This document shows positions 4,701-11,179 of a DNA stretch of 11,842 bases, piece after piece. The notes beneath the pieces were generated by a model, which was given only the letters and a program-made list of their open reading frames with translations, ran no database searches and was not told where the DNA came from. The position numbers and the translations under genes are program-made. Position 1 is the stretch's first letter. Each line of letters starts with the position of its first letter. This DNA is from Bacilli bacterium (lineage in GTDB: Bacteria > Bacillota_I > Bacilli_A > RFN20 > CAG-826), in assembly GCA_017619815.1 (NCBI GenBank), contig JAFZRR010000046.1:1-11842 (forward strand). Direction: 5' to 3'.

Positions 4701-7304
4701 ATGAAAAAAATGACATCAAGTGAAATTAGACAAATGTGGTTAGACTTCTTTAAAAGCAAAGGCCACCATGTTGAACCAGGTAGTTCTTTAATTCCAAAGA
4801 ACGACCCAACTTTATTATGGATTAACGCTGGTGTTGCGGCTTTAAAGAAATACTTTGACGGAACTGAGATTCCTCCATCAAGAAGAATCACTAACGCTCA
4901 AAAATCCATTAGAACAAACGATATTGAAAACGTTGGTGATGCCACACACTTAACTTTCTTTGAAATGTTAGGTAACTTCTCCATTGGTGATTACTTCAGA
5001 AAAGAAGTTATCCCATGGGCCGTGGAACTCTTAACTAGTGAAAAATGGTTTAACTTTCCAAAGGAAAGATTATATATGACCTATCATCCAGATGATTTAG
5101 AAACCAAGAAATGCTGGATGGATGCGGGTATTGAAGAAAGCCACTTAATTACCAAAGAAGATAACTTCTGGGAAATTGGTGAAGGCCCATGTGGTCCTGA
5201 TACTGAAGTTCACTTCGACAGAGGTGAAAAATATGATCCAGAAGGTGTTGGTCTTAAATTATTAATTGATGACTTACCAAATTCCCGTTTCGTGGAAATT
5301 TGGAATATCGTTTTCTCTCAATTCAATAGTGAAATTGGTAAGCAAAGAAGCGAATATAAAGAACTTCCAAATAAAAACATTGATACAGGTGCAGGCTTAG
5401 AAAGATTTACAGTCGTTATCCAAGAAACTGATACAGTTTATGAAACCGACTTATTCTGGCCCACAATTGAAAAGACAGAATCTATCTGTGGCAAGAAATA
5501 CGATAGCAATAAACGTGCATTTAGAGTTATCGCTGACCACATCAGAACCATTACATTTGCTTTAGCAGATGGTGAAATGTTCTCTAATGAAGGTAGAGGC
5601 TACGTTTTACGTAGATTACTCAGAAGAGCGGAACGTTTCGGCCGTGTCCTAGGCATTAATAAACCATTCTTACATGAGCTTGTCGCTGTGGTCTCTGAAA
5701 CCATGAAAGTTTATTACCCATACTTATTAGGTAAACAAGAATTCATCGCTAAGATGGTGAAAGCGGAAGAAGAAAAATTCTTAAAAACACTCGAAAACGG
5801 TGAAGCTTTATTATTAAAATCCATCTCCGGAAAAGATGAACTTTCCGGTAAAGATATGTTCCTTCTTTACGATACTTATGGTTTCCCAAAAGAATTAACC
5901 ATGGAAATTTGTGAAGAAAAGAATGTGAAAGTTGATCTCAAGGGTTTTGAAGAACTCATGAAAGAACAAAAAGAAAGAGCCAGAGCCGCACGTGGTGATC
6001 AACAAAGCATGAATAAACAATCCAAAGACTTAATGGATTGCACAGTGAAAAGTGAATTCACTTATGGCGTGAAACCAATCGAAGCGAAAGTTATCGCCTT
6101 ATTTAAAGATGGTGTCAAAGTCGATTCCTTAACCGATTCTGGCGATATTATCTTTGATAAAACCACATTCTACGCAGAAAGTGGTGGTCAAGTTGCAGAT
6201 ACCGGAACCATTGAATCAAATGAAACAGCATTAAAGGTTTTAAATGTCATTAAAGCCCCAAATAAACAACATTTACACCATGTTGAAGTTTTATATGGTG
6301 AAGTGAAAGTTGGAGACGTAATGACCTTAAAAGTGGATGAACAAAGAAGAATGAAGATTATGAGAAATCACTCTTCCGTCCACTTACTCCAAAAAGCCTT
6401 AACCGATGTCTTAGGTGATCATATCGCCCAACACGGTAGCTATGTGAATGATGAATATAGCCATTTCGACTTTAATCACTTCCAAAAAGTGACTCCAGAA
6501 GAACTCGCTGAAGTAGAAAGAAAAGTCAATGAATGGATTAGCCAAGGTATCCCATGTGAAACTAAAGTTCTTCCTATAGAAGAAGCCAAGAATATGGGCG
6601 CGAAAGCCTTATTCGATGATAAATATGGTGATGTCGTTAGAGTGGTCTGCTTCGACGAAATCAGTAAAGAATTCTGTGGTGGTACACACGTGAGCAATTC
6701 CTCTGATATCGGATTATTCGTTATCGAATATGAAGAAAGCGTGGCCGCTGGTATTAGAAGAATTCAAGCTAGAACCTCTATCGGTGCTTATGAATTAGTG
6801 AAGAGAAGAGAAAATCTCTTAGCAAGAAGTAGAGATTTAGTGGGTGTTGCTTCCTATGGTGATGTTCCAACAAGAATCAGCACCATGCTCAAAGAGAAGG
6901 AAGAAATGAAGAAAGTTAATGAGTCCTTAAGTGACAAGTTAGCTTACCTCTCCAGCCAATCTTTAAAAGATGCATTTATTGAATCCAATGGCGTTCATTT
7001 ATTAGTCTCTTACCTAAAAGGTAATAAGAGAGATGCTTTATTATCCTTAGTCGATAATTTAAAGACACAATATCCTGACTATTTAATCGTTTTGATCGGT
7101 GAAGAAAACGGCAATTTGCCAATCGTTGTTTCTTCTTCCAAAGCCGCACAAGAAAAAGGCATATTAGCCGGTAATGTGATTAGACAAGTCGCTCAATGCT
7201 TAGGTGGCAGTGGCGGTGGCCGTCCAGATATGGCAAGTGGTGCGGGTAAAGACGCTTCTAAAGTTAACGCCGCTATCGAGCTCGTGAAAGGTTTAGTAAA
7301 ATAA
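4701..7304 (+). CDS. alaS: Alanyl-tRNA synthetase
   Basis: A full-length 867-residue class II synthetase that charges tRNA-Ala and hydrolyses Ser- or Gly-tRNA-Ala. The catalytic domain opens with SSEIRQMWLDFFKSKGH. It carries NDPTLLWINAG, the motif 2 Arg71 in KSIRTND, FFEMLGNFSIGDYF (86-99), TGAGLERF near 230 and motif 3 GYVLRRLLRRA (300-310). The editing domain has all four zinc ligands: His557 and His561 (HSSVH), Cys659 and His663 (CGGTH). The C-Ala tail ends with the glycine-rich GGSGGGRPD stretch (835-843). ATG 4701 has GGAGG (4689-4693) seven bases upstream; earlier in-frame start codons lie inside the T-box RNA and are not credible. The segment after ENVG is DATHLT rather than the common TARHHT and is one residue shorter. 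The stop overlaps the ruvX ATG (TAATG). Confidence 0.98.
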   Translation: MKKMTSSEIRQMWLDFFKSKGHHVEPGSSLIPKNDPTLLWINAGVAALKKYFDGTEIPPSRRITNAQKSIRTNDIENVGDATHLTFFEMLGNFSIGDYFRKEVIPWAVELLTSEKWFNFPKERLYMTYHPDDLETKKCWMDAGIEESHLITKEDNFWEIGEGPCGPDTEVHFDRGEKYDPEGVGLKLLIDDLPNSRFVEIWNIVFSQFNSEIGKQRSEYKELPNKNIDTGAGLERFTVVIQETDTVYETDLFWPTIEKTESICGKKYDSNKRAFRVIADHIRTITFALADGEMFSNEGRGYVLRRLLRRAERFGRVLGINKPFLHELVAVVSETMKVYYPYLLGKQEFIAKMVKAEEEKFLKTLENGEALLLKSISGKDELSGKDMFLLYDTYGFPKELTMEICEEKNVKVDLKGFEELMKEQKERARAARGDQQSMNKQSKDLMDCTVKSEFTYGVKPIEAKVIALFKDGVKVDSLTDSGDIIFDKTTFYAESGGQVADTGTIESNETALKVLNVIKAPNKQHLHHVEVLYGEVKVGDVMTLKVDEQRRMKIMRNHSSVHLLQKALTDVLGDHIAQHGSYVNDEYSHFDFNHFQKVTPEELAEVERKVNEWISQGIPCETKVLPIEEAKNMGAKALFDDKYGDVVRVVCFDEISKEFCGGTHVSNSSDIGLFVIEYEESVAAGIRRIQARTSIGAYELVKRRENLLARSRDLVGVASYGDVPTRISTMLKEKEEMKKVNESLSDKLAYLSSQSLKDAFIESNGVHLLVSYLKGNKRDALLSLVDNLKTQYPDYLIVLIGEENGNLPIVVSSSKAAQEKGILAGNVIRQVAQCLGGSGGGRPDMASGAGKDASKVNAAIELVKGLVK

Positions 7305-7732
7305 TGTTAAACAAAATTATCGGACTCGATTTAGGAACAACAACCTGTGGTATCGCTTATAGCGATTCCTTCGGTTTTGTCCACGGCATTGAAACATTTA
7401 GATTTGACCGTAACCAATATATCGTTGCTAGAAAACACGTCTTAGAACTTTGTGAAAAGATGGGTATCAACGAAATCGCTATTGGATTACCATTACACCT
7501 TTCTGGAGAAATGAGCGAAATGGCGAATAACGTCATGCGTTTCCGTGAAGATTTATTAAAAGCTAATCCAAATCTTATCATCAATACTGTAGATGAAAGA
7601 TTGACTTCCGTAACCGCGAACCGCTCAATTTCCGAACAAGGATTTAATCATAAAAAGAGAAAAGAAAGTGTGGACCGCATCGCGGCCTGCATCATCCTAG
7701 ATACATATGTGAGAATGAAGGAGAACAGATGA
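7304..7732 (+). CDS. ruvX: RuvX/YqgF family RNase H-like nuclease
   Basis: A 142-residue protein of the YqgF/RuvX family, which has a RuvC/RNase H-like fold. The family is implicated in processing the 16S/pre-rRNA 5' end and described as a putative Holliday-junction resolvase. Signature segments are IIGLDLGTTTCGIAYSD (5-21, Asp9), IAIGLPLHLSGEMSEMA (58-74), VDERLTSVTANR (96-107, Glu98) and KKRKESVDRIAACIIL (117-132, Asp124); the three acidic residues are the likely metal ligands. The start overlaps the alaS stop in TAATG, with only a weak AAAGG at 7287-7291, so translation is probably coupled to alaS. The alaS-ruvX-DUF1292 order is the standard Firmicutes arrangement and supports the call. 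Confidence 0.95.
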   Translation: MLNKIIGLDLGTTTCGIAYSDSFGFVHGIETFRFDRNQYIVARKHVLELCEKMGINEIAIGLPLHLSGEMSEMANNVMRFREDLLKANPNLIINTVDERLTSVTANRSISEQGFNHKKRKESVDRIAACIILDTYVRMKENR

Positions 7733-8001
7733 TGTTAGAACAAGAAAAACAAATCACCATCGTAGATGAACAAGGAAATGAACACTTAATGCAGGTGTTA
7801 TTTACCTATGATAACGAAGAAAGAAAGACTTCCTATGTATTCTTCTATAGCGTAGAAAATCCTGATGAAGTTTTCGCAATGCGTTATAAAGATAATGGAG
7901 AACTTGAAGAGATTGAAGATCCTGACGAATACGCTGAAGTAGAAGAAGTCTTCAATGCTTACGAAGAAGATCCAAAAATCCAAGAAATTAAAGAGAAATA
8001 A
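7729..8001 (+). CDS. DUF1292 family small acidic protein (YrzB-like)
   Basis: An 89- or 90-residue, strongly acidic protein matching the DUF1292 pattern: ITIVDEQGNEHLMQVLFTYD near the start, then TSYVFFYSVENPDEVFAMRY and an Asp/Glu-rich second half (ELEEIEDPDEYAEVEEVFNAYEED). The family's biochemical role is not established. Its constant position between ruvX and greA or mltG in Firmicutes is the best evidence of identity. AAGGAG (7718-7723) is five bases before ATG 7729 and eight before ATG 7732. The first overlaps the ruvX stop as ATGA, and the second has the more usual spacing, so either could be used. The gene ends the alaS transcript segment; no hairpin terminator follows before the greA promoter. 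Confidence 0.9.
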   Translation: MMLEQEKQITIVDEQGNEHLMQVLFTYDNEERKTSYVFFYSVENPDEVFAMRYKDNGELEEIEDPDEYAEVEEVFNAYEEDPKIQEIKEK

Positions 8002-8022
8002 AATATAGTGGAATTATTAAAT

Positions 8023-8042
8023 CGTTATTTGATATAATAACG
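8023..8042 (+). promoter_or_regulatory. greA promoter with extended -10 inside an inverted repeat
   Basis: TGATATAAT at 8030-8038 is a perfect extended -10 (TGnTATAAT). The -35 region has no good match, which is common for extended -10 promoters. Transcription would start near 8045, giving a leader of about 24 bases with AAGAGG at 8055-8060. CGTTATT (8023-8029) and AATAACG (8036-8042) form a perfect 7-bp inverted repeat with a six-base spacer covering the -10, so a repressor site is possible. Confidence 0.75.
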
Positions 8043-8068
8043 TTCGCTAAATAAAAGAGGTATCTATC

Positions 8069-8542
8069 ATGGCAGAAAAAACAAAATTAACAAAAGCTGG
8101 ATATAAAAAATTAGAAGACGAACTTCGCTATTTAATTGATGTCGTCCGTGACGAAGTCAAACGTGAATTAGCAGAAGCTCGTGCTCAAGGTGACTTAAGT
8201 GAAAACGCTGACTACGACGCCGCTCGTGGAAAACAAGCTGAAGTCGAAGCCCGTATTAAAGAAATCGAAGCCACATTAAACAATGCAGAAATCATTGAAG
8301 AAAACGCCAAGAGCAATAAAGTCGGTTTAGGTTCTAAAGTCACAGTCAGATTTGTCGACATGAACAAAGAAGCTGAATACATGATTGTTGGTTCTATCGA
8401 AAGCGATCCATTCAATGGCAAAATCTCAAGTTCCTGTGCATTAGGCGAAGCCATCTTAGGAAAAGTGATTGGTGATATCGTTGAAGTTAAGGCTATTAAG
8501 CCTTACAGAGTCGAAATCGTCAGCATCGGTTCCAAAAAATAA
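8069..8542 (+). CDS. greA: Transcription elongation factor GreA
   Basis: A 157-residue protein, the normal GreA length. It enters the RNA polymerase secondary channel and stimulates cleavage of backtracked transcripts. The N-terminal coiled coil (about 1-78) includes LTKAGYKKLEDEL (7-19) and the tip motif GDLSENADYDAA (41-52), whose Asp42 and Glu45 are the acidic residues that position the catalytic metal. The C-terminal FKBP-like domain (about 85-157) includes VGLGSKVTV, NGKISSSCALGEAILGK and GDIVEV. The usual S-P-L-G before the last helix is C-A-L-G here, a small change. AAGAGG is eight bases before the ATG. It has its own promoter and a hairpin terminator, so it is likely expressed independently of alaS. 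Confidence 0.97.
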   Translation: MAEKTKLTKAGYKKLEDELRYLIDVVRDEVKRELAEARAQGDLSENADYDAARGKQAEVEARIKEIEATLNNAEIIEENAKSNKVGLGSKVTVRFVDMNKEAEYMIVGSIESDPFNGKISSSCALGEAILGKVIGDIVEVKAIKPYRVEIVSIGSKK

Positions 8543-8559
8543 AATAATTTGTAAAAATT

Positions 8560-8588
8560 TTGTAAAAGACCCCCTAACGAAGTATAGT
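8560..8588 (+). promoter_or_regulatory. Candidate sigma-A promoter for comEA-comEC
   Basis: TTGTAA (8560-8565) and TATAGT (8583-8588) are separated by exactly 17 bases, a good sigma-A-like pair. The -10 lies in the loop and stem of the greA terminator. A start near 8594-8596 would leave only six to eight bases before ATG 8602 and would lose AGGAGG from the RNA. That makes it either a near-leaderless promoter or a chance match. Confidence 0.45.
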
Positions 8589-8601
8589 AGGAGGTCTTTT
8601 T
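8564..8601 (+). terminator. Terminator after greA, overlapping the comEA start region
   Basis: AAAAGACC (8564-8571) pairs with GGTCTTTT (8593-8600). Above a C-A mismatch, CCTA (8573-8576) pairs with TAGG (8588-8591), leaving an eleven-base loop. The T run (8597-8601) is partly in the stem. The 3' arm contains the comEA Shine-Dalgarno AGGAGG (8589-8594), so in read-through RNA the hairpin would also hide that site. Confidence 0.72.
8589..8594 (+). promoter_or_regulatory. comEA Shine-Dalgarno inside hairpin arm
   Basis: AGGAGG is a perfect ribosome-binding site seven bases before ATG 8602 and fixes the comEA start. All six bases lie in the 3' arm of the hairpin 8564-8600, five of them paired. 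Confidence 0.75.
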
Positions 8602-9138
8602 ATGTACAAAGTCATTATTGGTGTTGTTATTGCAGCCGCAGTTGTCATCATTGGATTCATGATGATTGATCCAAATCTCAATAACAACCAAACAACTCAA
8701 ACGACGCAAACCACAACAGATAGTGGGAGCGCTTACACAATTGAAGGCGAGGTCAATAAACCTGGCACTTATGTCTTATCTGACGGCATTACTATGGGTG
8801 AACTCATCCAAGCTGGTGGTGGACTCACAAATAACGCCGACGATTTAGCGTTTTTTGATTCTGCAACTCTTAAAGCGGGTAATACCTATTACATCGCCAG
8901 CAAGTACGATGCGACAGACATCTGTAACAATTCGCCAATTGTCAAAGTTAACATCAACTCTGACCCAGCGGATACATTAACATCAGTTAATGGTATTACA
9001 TCTTCTATCGCTAGTTCGATTGTCAGCTACCGCACAAGCAATGGTGTTTTTCAAACTGTCGAACAACTTATGGAAGTGTATGGCATTGGTAACGCCACCT
9101 ATCGTAAAATCAGAAATTACGTAACCTTACACGCGTGA
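8602..9138 (+). CDS. comEA: ComEA, membrane-anchored DNA receptor for competence
   Basis: A 178-residue protein anchored by one N-terminal helix (about 4-22) with the rest outside the membrane. It binds incoming double-stranded DNA and passes it to ComEC. A Thr/Gln-rich spacer (about 25-42) leads to an SLBB domain (about 45-100: YTIEGEVNKPGTYVL, ITMGELIQAGGGLT). A helix-hairpin-helix pair follows at about 115-176: VNINSDPADTLTSVNGITSSIA, then GVFQTVEQLMEVYGIGNATYRKI. Gly-Ile-Gly in the second hairpin is intact; the first reads NGITSS instead of PGIG, a weakened hairpin. It ends in TGA overlapping the GTG of comEC. The comEB deaminase gene found between comEA and comEC in Bacillus is absent. 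Confidence 0.93.
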   Translation: MYKVIIGVVIAAAVVIIGFMMIDPNLNNNQTTQTTQTTTDSGSAYTIEGEVNKPGTYVLSDGITMGELIQAGGGLTNNADDLAFFDSATLKAGNTYYIASKYDATDICNNSPIVKVNINSDPADTLTSVNGITSSIASSIVSYRTSNGVFQTVEQLMEVYGIGNATYRKIRNYVTLHA

Positions 9139-11150
9139 TAATCTTCTTATTATTTATTTGTTTTTGGCTTGGCATATCTTTTCGCTACCAAATCATCATC
9201 TTCTCTATCGTTGGCATATTACTCATCTCATTAATCTTTTATAGATATAAAAAGAAGATTGGTTTATTAGCGATTGGATTAACCATAATCGGTGTGGGAA
9301 TCAGCTATATCAAATTTGATGTAAAAAAAGAGAGTTATAGTGGTATAGTCATCGATTCCCACCCGAACTATTTTCTCTTACTTTCCGGAGCAGAGAGATT
9401 ATATACATATAACAAAAACAATGAATACGAAATTGGAGATTATCTAAAGATAACTGGTGAAAAAGAAGAGCTTTCTTTCACCATGTTAGAATCTCAGTTC
9501 GACTTCAAGGATTATCTTAATAAGAAAGGCGTTTATTATTCTTTATCTATTAAGAAAATAGAAACCAAGTTTTCTAATCCCATCCGCATCAGAAATAGAA
9601 GAGAAAAGTTCCTCTCTCATTTTGATGAAAAAAGTCGAAACCTCATCAGTGCGATTTTATTCTCGGATAGCGCCGAGGATGAAATAACGAATGATGCGAA
9701 AAAGCTGCATATCGGAAAATTGATAAATGCATCAGGTATTTTCATTCATTCCTATCTAACTTTATTTTCGTTCCTGTTATTTAAGTTTATCAAAGATAAA
9801 AAAGCCAAAATACTTCCAGTATTATTCCTACTTCCTTACCTGATTTTTACCTTTCCTAGATTTACGGTTATTCGCATCATTCTTCTTACTTTATTCCGAT
9901 ATATAAATGAGATATTTTTGAAGAAAAGATTTACTGGCCTAGAAATAGTGGGAATCCTCGGATTTTTCTTCTTAACTATCGACTTTCATTTAGGCTACCA
10001 AATGAGCTTTATCATCGGTTTCACAATGCCGTTTTTCATTAAAGTGATTAGAGAAGCGGAAATGTATATTGGAAGAAAATGGAAGAAACCATATGAACTC
10101 TTACTCATCTATCTATTCTTTATTCCTTTTGAACTCAAATTCTATAACGGCATAAATCCTTTATCTTTGATAACTAACTTCGCTTTAAGCCCGCTTTTTA
10201 TCTTTGAAGCCGTTATTTCTCTACTATGTTTTTATGGAGTTCCGTTATATGGACTCGCTAACTGGTCCATCAAAGGACTTGGTAACTTATTAGGTTGGTT
10301 AGCGAAACTATCATTTCAAATAAACGCTCCTCCATTTGCGGGTTGGATGATATTTATCTTTGGACTAGCGTTTCTCACCTATTGTTATTATCGAAGCATT
10401 GGATTTATTCCCCTTTATAGAGCGGTGGCGGGCTTTTTCCTTGTTGGATTAGTTCTGTATCATCTCCCAATTAATAACTTTATTAGCGAAGAGATTTGCT
10501 TCATCAATGTCGGGCAAGGTGATTCCTGTTTAATCAGAAAAGGAACAACATCCGTTTTGATTGATACGGGTGGATTAAGATATACGGATATCGCTAAAGA
10601 AACACTCATTCCATTCTTAAAAAAGAAGAGAATTTATAACATTGATTTAGTGATCGCAACGCATAACGATTTTGACCATTCCGGAGCATTAGATTCTCTT
10701 AAAGAGAATTTCTATGTCAAAAAAGTGAAAACGAACAATGATGTTTTCCCCGTTTCCGTTGGTCAATTAACGTTCACGAATTATAATTCTCACATCACTG
10801 AGTATAGCGATGAAAATGACCGATCCTTAGTCATTGGATTTTCACTCATGCACAAATACTTTTTGATGATGGGAGATGCCCCAATCATGGTGGAGCGCAA
10901 CATCATTAAAGAATATCCAGAACTCGACTGTGACATCTTAAAAGTGGGCCATCATGGCTCCGATACTTCCTCGTGCAAAGAATTCGTCCAATTAGTTTCT
11001 CCCGAAACGGCGATAATATCCGTCGGAAAAAATAACAAATATGGACATCCTCATAAGTCTGTTTTGAAGATTCTTGAAGAGGAAGGAGTGGAGATTCGAA
11101 GAACGGATCTAGAAGGGACAATTACATATTCTAACTACATTTTTATGTAG
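9135..11150 (+). CDS. comEC: ComEC/Rec2 DNA-uptake channel with metallo-beta-lactamase domain
   Basis: A 671-residue polytopic membrane protein that transports single-stranded DNA during transformation. N-terminal helices (about 3-36 and 42-58) precede an extracellular OB-like region (about 65-145). A competence domain with several helices follows (about 165-445), then a C-terminal metallo-beta-lactamase domain (about 453-671). That domain has all expected motifs: NVGQGDSCLI (458-467), IDTGG (476-480), THNDFDH (His510, Asp512, Asp514, His515), GDAP (Asp581), VGHHGSD (604-610) and YGHPHKS (636-642). The family's H-LLAISGLHV segment is degenerate here (LINASGIFIH, 196-205). The GTG start overlaps the comEA stop (GTGA) and has no Shine-Dalgarno, so translation is probably coupled. 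The stop lies in a terminator stem. Confidence 0.94.
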   Translation: MIIFLLFICFWLGISFRYQIIIFSIVGILLISLIFYRYKKKIGLLAIGLTIIGVGISYIKFDVKKESYSGIVIDSHPNYFLLLSGAERLYTYNKNNEYEIGDYLKITGEKEELSFTMLESQFDFKDYLNKKGVYYSLSIKKIETKFSNPIRIRNRREKFLSHFDEKSRNLISAILFSDSAEDEITNDAKKLHIGKLINASGIFIHSYLTLFSFLLFKFIKDKKAKILPVLFLLPYLIFTFPRFTVIRIILLTLFRYINEIFLKKRFTGLEIVGILGFFFLTIDFHLGYQMSFIIGFTMPFFIKVIREAEMYIGRKWKKPYELLLIYLFFIPFELKFYNGINPLSLITNFALSPLFIFEAVISLLCFYGVPLYGLANWSIKGLGNLLGWLAKLSFQINAPPFAGWMIFIFGLAFLTYCYYRSIGFIPLYRAVAGFFLVGLVLYHLPINNFISEEICFINVGQGDSCLIRKGTTSVLIDTGGLRYTDIAKETLIPFLKKKRIYNIDLVIATHNDFDHSGALDSLKENFYVKKVKTNNDVFPVSVGQLTFTNYNSHITEYSDENDRSLVIGFSLMHKYFLMMGDAPIMVERNIIKEYPELDCDILKVGHHGSDTSSCKEFVQLVSPETAIISVGKNNKYGHPHKSVLKILEEEGVEIRRTDLEGTITYSNYIFM

Positions 11151-11155
11151 TTTTT
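11133..11155 (+). terminator. Compact terminator overlapping the comEC stop
   Basis: AACTACAT (11133-11140) pairs perfectly with ATGTAGTT (11145-11152) around a TTTT loop, and the T run continues to 11155. The comEC TAG (11148-11150) lies in the 3' arm. The stem is AT-rich and therefore moderate in strength. Confidence 0.65.
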
Positions 11156-11167
11156 GGAAAGTTATTA

Positions 11168-11173
11168 TATAAT
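11168..11173 (+). promoter_or_regulatory. holA -10 element giving a probable leaderless start
   Basis: A perfect TATAAT ends six bases before ATG 11180, so the usual start point (about seven bases past the -10) is the A of the ATG. The -35 region (about 11145-11150) is a poor match. No Shine-Dalgarno lies at a usable distance; GGAAAG at 11156-11161 is 18 bases away. Confidence 0.6.
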
Positions 11174-11179
11174 GTTTCT

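Noticed and set aside
4935..4970. Possible loss of a catalytic Arg in AlaRS because ARHHTFFEM reads ATHLTFFEM
   Set aside because: The class II motif 2 Arg is the one in KSIRTND (Arg71), which is present; human-type AlaRS also lacks Arg at the ARHH position, so this is family variation.
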